A stretch of DNA of 64,000 nucleotides from Liolophura sinensis (Eukaryota; Mollusca; Polyplacophora; Chitonida; Chitonidae). Location: positions 77,987,966 through 78,051,965 of the forward strand of contig NC_088300.1 in assembly GCF_032854445.1 (NCBI RefSeq), given 5' to 3'. This document shows, in pieces, positions 59,301 to 64,000 of the stretch. The notes below the pieces were generated by a model. The model was not told the origin of the DNA and made no database searches. It was given only the letters and a program-made list of their open reading frames with translations. The translations under genes were made by a program, and so were the position numbers. Each line of letters starts with the position of its first letter. Within the stretch, counting starts at the first letter, position 1.

Positions 59301-60617
59301 ATAGTACAGCTCCACCATGTCCCTGTACTGATTAACATGCCTGACCATTTTGTTGTAGGGTCAGATGGTATAGCTCCACCACCTCCCTGTACTGGTACAC
59401 CTCGTTCATCCCCCAGCCTCTGGAGCCCTCATGGGTCTGGCTTGTGGCAGTGCCTCTAGCCTGTTTTGTTATCCATTCTGTGAGTATGATTGCTGATTTA
59501 TTATTTATTTGATTTAATTTTATTGGTGTTTTACACTGTACTCAAGAATATTTCGCTTATACGACGGCGACCTGCATTATGGTGGGAGGAAACCGGGCAA
59601 AGCCCGGAGGAAACCCACAACCATCCGCAGTTTGCTCCCAGACCTTTCACCTTACGGCCGGAGAGGAGGCCAGCATGAGCTGGACTTGAACTCACAGCGA
59701 CTGCATCAGTGAGAGACTCCTTGGTAATTATGCAGCGCTAGCGCTCTAACCATTTGAGCCACGGAGGCCCAGTATGATTGTTGAAAGCAAACCTCAGTTG
59801 TACTGATTTAATATAGTACACTTTAAATGTTATATTTTATTGAATTTTCTCACTGTGTAGGAATAGATCTGTACTCTGTAGAGAAATACATTTCAAAAAT
59901 TAAAGAAGTAAAATCTTTCAATTCAGTATGGATGAGAACATATGGAAATATAGACCCAAGGCAAGGTTATCCTGTTGTAATGAAAACAAATGTTTTTATT
60001 TCAGTTGATTTACAGCTTGATTGTGAATGTGATATTGAAACCATCTGATGAGTACCTGACCAGTTATCGTTATCTCACATCAAGGGAGGGAACTTATCTC
60101 TACATGGTCTTCAACATGTTTGGACCAAGGTCAGTTACTTTTTCATGTTTTTGTATCTCAGAAATTTACATACTTATTACAGGCAATGTGTATGAGAAAA
60201 CAGTGCCCCTAAGTTTCCAAATTTTCATTGATTCTGATTAATCAAAGGTGTGACATACTTTAAGATGCATCATTTGCCATCACTCATGCTTTCTGGTTGC
60301 TCTACTTGTAGAGTTATTCTCCAGTGAACTTTCCTCAGAGCTTTTGAAATGAAATGATTTTGAATGCAGGGTAAAATACATGTACATTTATTGAGAACTC
60401 TCAATCTTCCTTTTTCTGTTTCAGGGCACGTGTTTACATGTACACCATATTTAACTGGATGTTCTGCCTAGTTACACTGCTCTTCTCTCGACTTCTGTTC
60501 GAGTTCTACATCGCCAACTGCATCGCCCTTGCATTTGTCGTGCTGGTCTGCATTTTTAACGGAGCCAGTTTTTACATGGACGTGTTTAGTGTACGTGGTT
60601 TTCAGGATGAGTACTAG
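50321..60617 (+). CDS. GPC1: glycerophosphocholine acyltransferase, Gpc1 family (DUF2838)
   Basis: Eight coding exons: 50321-50421 (exon begins 50301), 51011-51146, 55048-55208, 56293-56364, 56692-56853, 59359-59479, 60005-60129 and 60425-60617. All phases close; the product is 356 aa. The first 80 residues are Ser/Pro-rich and soluble. The rest is membrane protein with about eight hydrophobic segments. Family landmarks: QYFLLDFCYSANTLW (137-151), ANGPLLWAVVVYRNSLVFHS (173-192), DKVTSSFIHLLP (194-205), a following VRWY (212-215), YSLIVNVILKP..YLTSYRYL and NGASFYMDVFS near the end. In yeast and plants this family acylates glycerophosphocholine with acyl-CoA to lysophosphatidylcholine, in the endoplasmic reticulum. 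The start is the first ATG of the exon. The exon 4 acceptor (GCTCATTGGAG) has a poor pyrimidine tract. Introns 2, 3 and 5 carry minisatellites. The family is certain to me; the exact substrate in animals is not. Confidence 0.92.
50635..50789 (-). repeat. dispersed repeat R1, copy 4
   Basis: Plus-strand GATTCTTCAACCTTTCTACA, ATGTTTATTCAAGCAAATTC and GGGCCAATCCAACCAAAATC align with 9965-10138 in the same orientation. In intron 1 of the coding part of the acyltransferase gene. Confidence 0.75.
51236..51318. repeat. 39-bp direct repeat, two copies
   Basis: GTTTTACTGGTCACTTACAC then AGCAGACAGCGGTCAGGCT occurs twice in a row with a single base change. Intronic, 90 bases after the exon 2 donor. Confidence 0.9.
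51880..53905. repeat. 38/44-bp minisatellite in acyltransferase intron 2, about 48 copies
   Basis: Basic unit GTGTTTGTGATGGCTGTCTC then CCTGAGGTTCATGATAAC (38 bp). A 44-bp form has an extra GTGTTT. Copies are quite diverged, with CTTCAGG/CCTGAGG and TTAATGA/TTCATGA variants. Many units have CTCCCTCAG/G, which resembles a 3' splice site. Confidence 0.95.
53906..55047. other. rest of acyltransferase intron 2
   Basis: No feature seen apart from the acceptor TTGTTTACAG ending at 55047. The minus-strand frame at 55133-54768 is a chance frame. Confidence 0.5.
55320..55715. repeat. about 66-bp tandem repeat in acyltransferase intron 3, about 6 copies
   Basis: Unit words: CACACAGTTTGAAGCCTTCT, AGTGTAGAGCTACAGCTTAG, TGCCCAGTCACTGTGTAGGC. 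It begins about 110 bases after the exon 3 donor. Copies carry substitutions and short indels, and the frames across them are by-products of the period. Confidence 0.9.
55716..56292. other. rest of acyltransferase intron 3
   Basis: No further feature seen. The minus-strand 127-codon frame here is AT-rich and unrecognised. Confidence 0.5.
56930..59400 (+). repeat. about 64-bp minisatellite copied from a 3' splice site and exon start
   Basis: The unit is TGACCATATTGTTGTAG/GG then TCAGATGGTACAGCTCCACC, ATGTCCCTGTACTGGTTAAC, ATGC. The last unit is the real thing: its TTGTTGTAG at 59350-59358 is the acceptor of coding exon 6, and the next ~40 bases are the exon's first 13 codons. About 37 upstream copies fill intron 5. 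The 5' half tends to read GGATCACATGCC...GTGGTAGAGTCAGATGGTATAGC, and the 3' half GGTTAACATGCC...GTTGTAGGGTCAGATGGTACAGC, so there are two subfamilies. Exon identity of the last copy follows from the reading frame and family motif (VRWY). Confidence 0.95.
58199..58331 (-). mobile_element. truncated SINE (family B) inserted in the 64-bp array
   Basis: TTTGATTGGTGTTTTACAAC then GTACTCAAGAATATTTTACT is the reverse of the SINE tail at 59505-59560. CATCCCTCTACTA (58186-58198) and CATCCCTGTACTA (58332-58344) flank it, reading as a 13-bp target duplication with one difference, or as two array copies. Confidence 0.8.
59493..59770 (-). mobile_element. full-length tRNA-derived SINE (family B, V-SINE-like) at an exon border
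   Basis: The reverse complement starts GGGCCTCCGTGGCTCAAATG then GTTAGAGCGCTAGCGCTGCA (A box), has GTGAGTTCAAGTCC (B box) and ends with ATTCTTGAGTACAGTGTAAA then ACACCAATAAAATTAAATCA. The 10-bp direct repeat AGTATGATTG at 59483-59492 and 59771-59780 is its target-site duplication. It is oriented against the host gene. The tail type recalls molluscan V-SINEs such as RUDI; the family name is from memory. Confidence 0.85.
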
Positions 60618-62240
60618 CCTGTTTCACACTGCTGTATTGTGTTCTGGCAGGATGGTCATATCCTGTGCATATCAGTCAACCCTTGTCAGGTATAGTGAAT
60701 GCATTTACCTGCATCAAAATTTAAATGTATACCTGTATTTACAATAATACATATTTTACACCTGTTTGCAGTATAAAGTTGATCTCTGTGCTGCCTGGTT
60801 TGAAAGAGATGGGCTTTATAGGAATCATTCTAGTTTTCACTTCTGCTACAAAGTGAAAACTGATTGCCTTCTGGGCTGTAGGAAATATCTCACCAGTCAT
60901 AGTTATTGCAAGTCATTTTATAGAACAGAATGAACAAAAGTGGACAAATTTTGTAGTGTCCATTATTGTTGTAGAAATGGCTTAATGGAATAACTTCTGT
61001 GGGAAGGACTTCCAAATAATTGCTAATCCCTACATGGAGCTTTATAAACTTCATTTTTTAAGTCTTAAGCTATGGATTTCAACAAATACCTTTTGCATAA
61101 TACTTTTAACGCAGTGATTTTAAGTAATTTGGGAAAAACAGTTGCTGAATTTTACAGCTTGTAATTGTTGTCAGGTAACATTCATGTGATGTGAAATCGC
61201 TAATTAGCACTTCTGTACCTCTGTGACTGTGTTAATTGTTGTGAATACCAAACCATTGTGGCCACATTGAAAGTGTAGGTCTGAATCATTCTAGTTCATA
61301 GGGATATTAATACATATGTTTAAACAACATTTTATGATTCGATGGTGTTACACCCTGATCTCCTTAATTTAGTTATGATCAATATTTAACAGTGTGGGAG
61401 TTAAGTATTTACTGACTTGTTACCAGTGAATCTCTTTAAGGTGTAAATAATGAAAATGCTGTTTTAGTTTTAATTGTTTGTGTGTTTCAATTTTTGTTGT
61501 ACTTTATTGGAGTCGTGCTATATATTATTAATTCATATCAACCTCATTAATTACATGCCCTGTTGTAATCAGATAATCATGATTTACCCAATGAGGCTCA
61601 GGTCACTTTTCGTGAAGAGTTACCGCCCTTACTCTGTTAGACCTGAACAAGTTGTAGCAGTTGAAGAGTGTACACGGAGACTCTCCCATCAAGCATAACC
61701 GTTATAACTAATGATTTATTAACATTGTAAAGTTAATATATAGCAGGAAACCCTCAAACTGCATGCACACAGTTAGCGATATATTTGCTACATACATTAG
61801 TGATGTTACATGATTATCAGGTGCTAACAATTTGACATATCCAACAATCTACCACTGATTTAGAGTGGGAAGTTTTGTAAACAGTTGACTGAGTTGATGC
61901 TTTGACTGATTATATCCATTTGTGCACCACAGTTGTTTCCTCAATGTTCTTGTCTTTTCATACAACTTTTTACACAACTGCTAGGACAGTATTGAGAACA
62001 ATAACTCATAGGAAGCCAGATGTTTTTTGTGTAGTTTTGTCCACAAATGATTATTGTCAAACTGTTTGTTATTATTTATTGTTAGAAGGTGGTTGAAAAA
62101 TAGCGATGATTGTCCGAACACTTGTTTTATTTCATGTACAAGTCTGCGTGTGTATTTTAAAAATCTAATAACTCTACCACAACATGTACAGATATACTCA
62201 GAGGAAAATTCTGTTTAACTTTTATATTATATTTTGATTA
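60618..62240 (+). other. acyltransferase 3'UTR and intergenic DNA
   Basis: AT-rich DNA after the TAG at 60615-60617. No single polyadenylation signal is convincing. No other gene seen on the plus strand. Confidence 0.5.
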
Positions 62241-62242
62241 TA

Positions 62243-62251
62243 TTTTATTTG
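62243..62251 (-). promoter_or_regulatory. possible polyadenylation signal for the minus-strand gene
   Basis: A plus-strand TTTATT here is AATAAA on the minus strand, about 215 bases after the stop codon of the exon at 62462-62631. Another lies near 62125. Confidence 0.35.
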
Positions 62252-62461
62252 TGCAATTTTGAGAATACAACACGACATCTGTGTTAATGAAACACAAAGC
62301 AGCAATCAGGTAAATAAAAAAATACATTTATGATTGGGTGATTGGGATCATCTCCACAGACCAGTACAGTCCACTCCCCCTCCCCCAATTCAAGGGATAT
62401 AGCCCCATGACAAAAGCATTCCATTCAGTCTTCGTGTTCCCAAAATGACACTCTTGCTAGC

Positions 62462-62631
62462 TTATTTAAAATCTGCTTTCCATCGTTCAAATCCAGCTTT
62501 GGTGATCGACCCTCTGAAGGTTGTAGTCAAGTACATGGCCTCGTACATGCTCTGCCTGAAGATTTTTACAGCAGATTTATTTCTGTGCATGTTCCACACG
62601 TTATATGGCACAGATACATAGATGTGCTCCT
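62462..62631 (-). CDS. C-terminal exon of an unrecognised minus-strand gene (partial)
   Basis: On the minus strand, after an acceptor-like TTTTTTCCTAAATAAAAACAAG, 56 codons stay open to a TAA at 62464-62462. The peptide includes HIYVSVPYNVWNMHRNK near the start, FRQSMYEAMYLTTTFRGS in the middle and ends KAGFERWKADFK. It has the mixed, globular-protein composition and GC-richer third positions of a real exon, unlike the AT-rich frames around it. A stop (TAA) just upstream in this frame means it must be entered by splicing. The exon could start at 62631 or 62629. I cannot name the family. Upstream exons were not found before the window ends. Confidence 0.5.
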
Positions 62632-62639
62632 CTTGTTTT

Positions 62640-63224
62640 TATTTAGGAAAAAAATGAATTTTTTATATGGCTTCCTCTGGTGTTGGTGACTTTCTCTGTT
62701 GAGGAAGAAAAAATATTGAGCTATGTAAATTTTTTGAAAAACATAATCTTGTTGAATGCACCCTCTCTTTGGACATGATGTAGTCCTGGTTTTTATCTCC
62801 TTCACTTTCACTTTGACATACCTGTCTGTTTATGGTGTATTGTTTTTGGCTACTTTACCAAGATGAACTGGTAGAACAGATACTGAGTGCTGAGTTGGCA
62901 ATGAAGAATTTGCAAAATTGTTGGTTGATATTTATATGTATTTCATTATTTCTTTCAACAAGACGTATTGTTATTTTTATATTGTTTTGCTGATGAATTT
63001 ACTTTCACATTCTAGTCTGTTTGTGGTGTGTATTTTTTTTCTTTGGGTCATTTTACCAAAATGTTTTAGTAGGACTTAGACGGAGTGCTAAGTTGACAGT
63101 GAAGTATTGTAGGTGGATTTGCAAAATTGTTGGTTGACATTTATATGCATTCCATTATTTCTTTCACCTAGCCAGAGTAAATATTTTAAAATCATCATTT
63201 GATATGCTTCTTATTTTTCTTTTT
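62640..63224. other. presumed intron of the minus-strand gene
   Basis: AT-rich DNA with a local partial duplication (TTTGCAAAATTGTTGGTTGA at about 62909 and 63119, each followed by ATTTATATG). No exon seen. Confidence 0.4.
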
Positions 63225-63965
63225 TATCTGCCCCCGCCATTAGGTGGAGTGTATAATGTTATAGCAATTTGTCCGTGTGTCCGCCTGTCTGTCAATCTGT
63301 CCGTCCGCCCGTATTTGTGCCAAGGCTATATCTCTAAATGTTTTAATTTTTGGTTGATACATACATACACAGATGACGATGTGTCACGTCTGTTCATTTC
63401 CGAAGTTGTTATGGTTACCAGATTGGCAGTTTCTGTGTATATACTACATTGATAGATTTCATATCTGGGCTATAACTCCAAATATTTTCTACGTAGAGTA
63501 TTCATTTTTGGTTGATGCAAACTTAAGCAAATGATGATTTGTGGTGACTCACATTTGTCCATTTGTGCAGTTGGTTACCAGATTGCCAGTTTCCCTACGT
63601 TTACTGTATAAATAGATATGATTTTGTGTCCGGGCTATAACTCCGACTGTTTTCCACATAGAGTTTTAATTTTTGGTGGATACATGGATATACAGATGAC
63701 GATGTGTTGTGACTCACATTTGACCATTTTGCACAGGTGTCCTGGTGACCAAATAGCCATTTTCCTTATATATACTACATAAATAGATATGATTTCGTGT
63801 CAGGGCGATAACTCCAACTGTTTTTCACGCAGAATATTAATTTTAGGTGGATACCTAGGTACATAGTCTAAGAGTTAGCTGAGATGTATTTGTCATGAAA
63901 GCTATGAAAGCTTTGACTGTTTGGTGGGGTGGAGGTAGCCTACAATGTACCTGAGTACAGAAACT
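63225..63965 (+). repeat. dispersed repeat with about 4 internal 175-bp subrepeats
   Basis: GGGCTATAACTCC-type words (63466, 63633, 63803), GGTTACCAGATTGGCAGTTT / GGTTACCAGATTGCCAGTTT and ACAGATGACGATGTGT recur about every 165-175 bases. The first copy has a run of GTCCGTCCGCC-type CTGTC repeats. Fragments also lie near 21290-21390 and 23990-24215. It probably continues beyond the window. Confidence 0.65.
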
Positions 63966-64000
63966 CTTAAGCGCAGCCCGTGGTGGGTGGCGGAGGTTGG

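Noticed and set aside
59700-59770. tRNA-like sequence with A and B boxes on the minus strand
   Set aside because: It is the head of a full-length SINE with its own target-site duplication; the cloverleaf is not maintained.

Overview
The window is animal nuclear DNA. It has split genes with GT-AG introns, AT-rich introns and intergenic DNA, many tRNA-derived SINEs and an exceptional load of minisatellites. The SINE tails (a CGTAAAACACCAAT-type tail; a GGCGTTAAGCCATAA-type tail followed by CATT/CACT repeats) and the recurrent TACATGTA words are what I associate with molluscan or other lophotrochozoan genomes. This placement rests on recalled family features, not on a search.

Three plus-strand genes could be assembled exon by exon with intact splice phases: (1) an HR96/NR1J-like nuclear receptor, coding exons 25173-28185, 440 aa, with an upstream 5'UTR exon not located; (2) SNRNP27, the 27-kDa U4/U6.U5 tri-snRNP protein, eight coding exons 39014-45517, 157 aa; (3) a Gpc1-family glycerophosphocholine acyltransferase (former DUF2838), eight coding exons 50321-60617, 356 aa. 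A tRNA-Arg(CCT) gene lies on the minus strand at 38691-38763, just upstream of SNRNP27. A coding-looking terminal exon of an unrecognised minus-strand gene lies at 62462-62631, convergent with the acyltransferase gene. The genes are functionally unrelated neighbours.

Layout: 1-25 kb has no exon I can support and is a landscape of repeats: 65-, 27-, 78-, 77- and about 33-bp tandem arrays, a MITE-like element, a SINE split by a 3.2-kb terminal-inverted-repeat element that itself carries the 77-bp array, and a 0.58-kb sequence present twice, one copy flanked by 17-bp direct repeats. 25-28.2 kb is the receptor. 28.2-38.6 kb is its 3' side plus unassigned DNA with a 97-bp array. 38.7-46.3 kb holds the tRNA gene and SNRNP27, whose first exon lies in a 562-bp near-perfect tandem duplication. 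46.3-50.3 kb is intergenic or 5'UTR DNA of the next gene. 50.3-60.6 kb is the acyltransferase gene, whose introns contain at least three minisatellites. 60.6-64 kb is its 3' side, the minus-strand exon and a dispersed repeat.

The most striking observation is in the acyltransferase gene. The minisatellite filling intron 5 is built from the 3' splice site and first ~40 bases of the following exon, so the true acceptor is preceded by about 37 decoy copies of itself. A second is a frame-preserving candidate cassette exon in SNRNP27, present twice in the tandem duplication.
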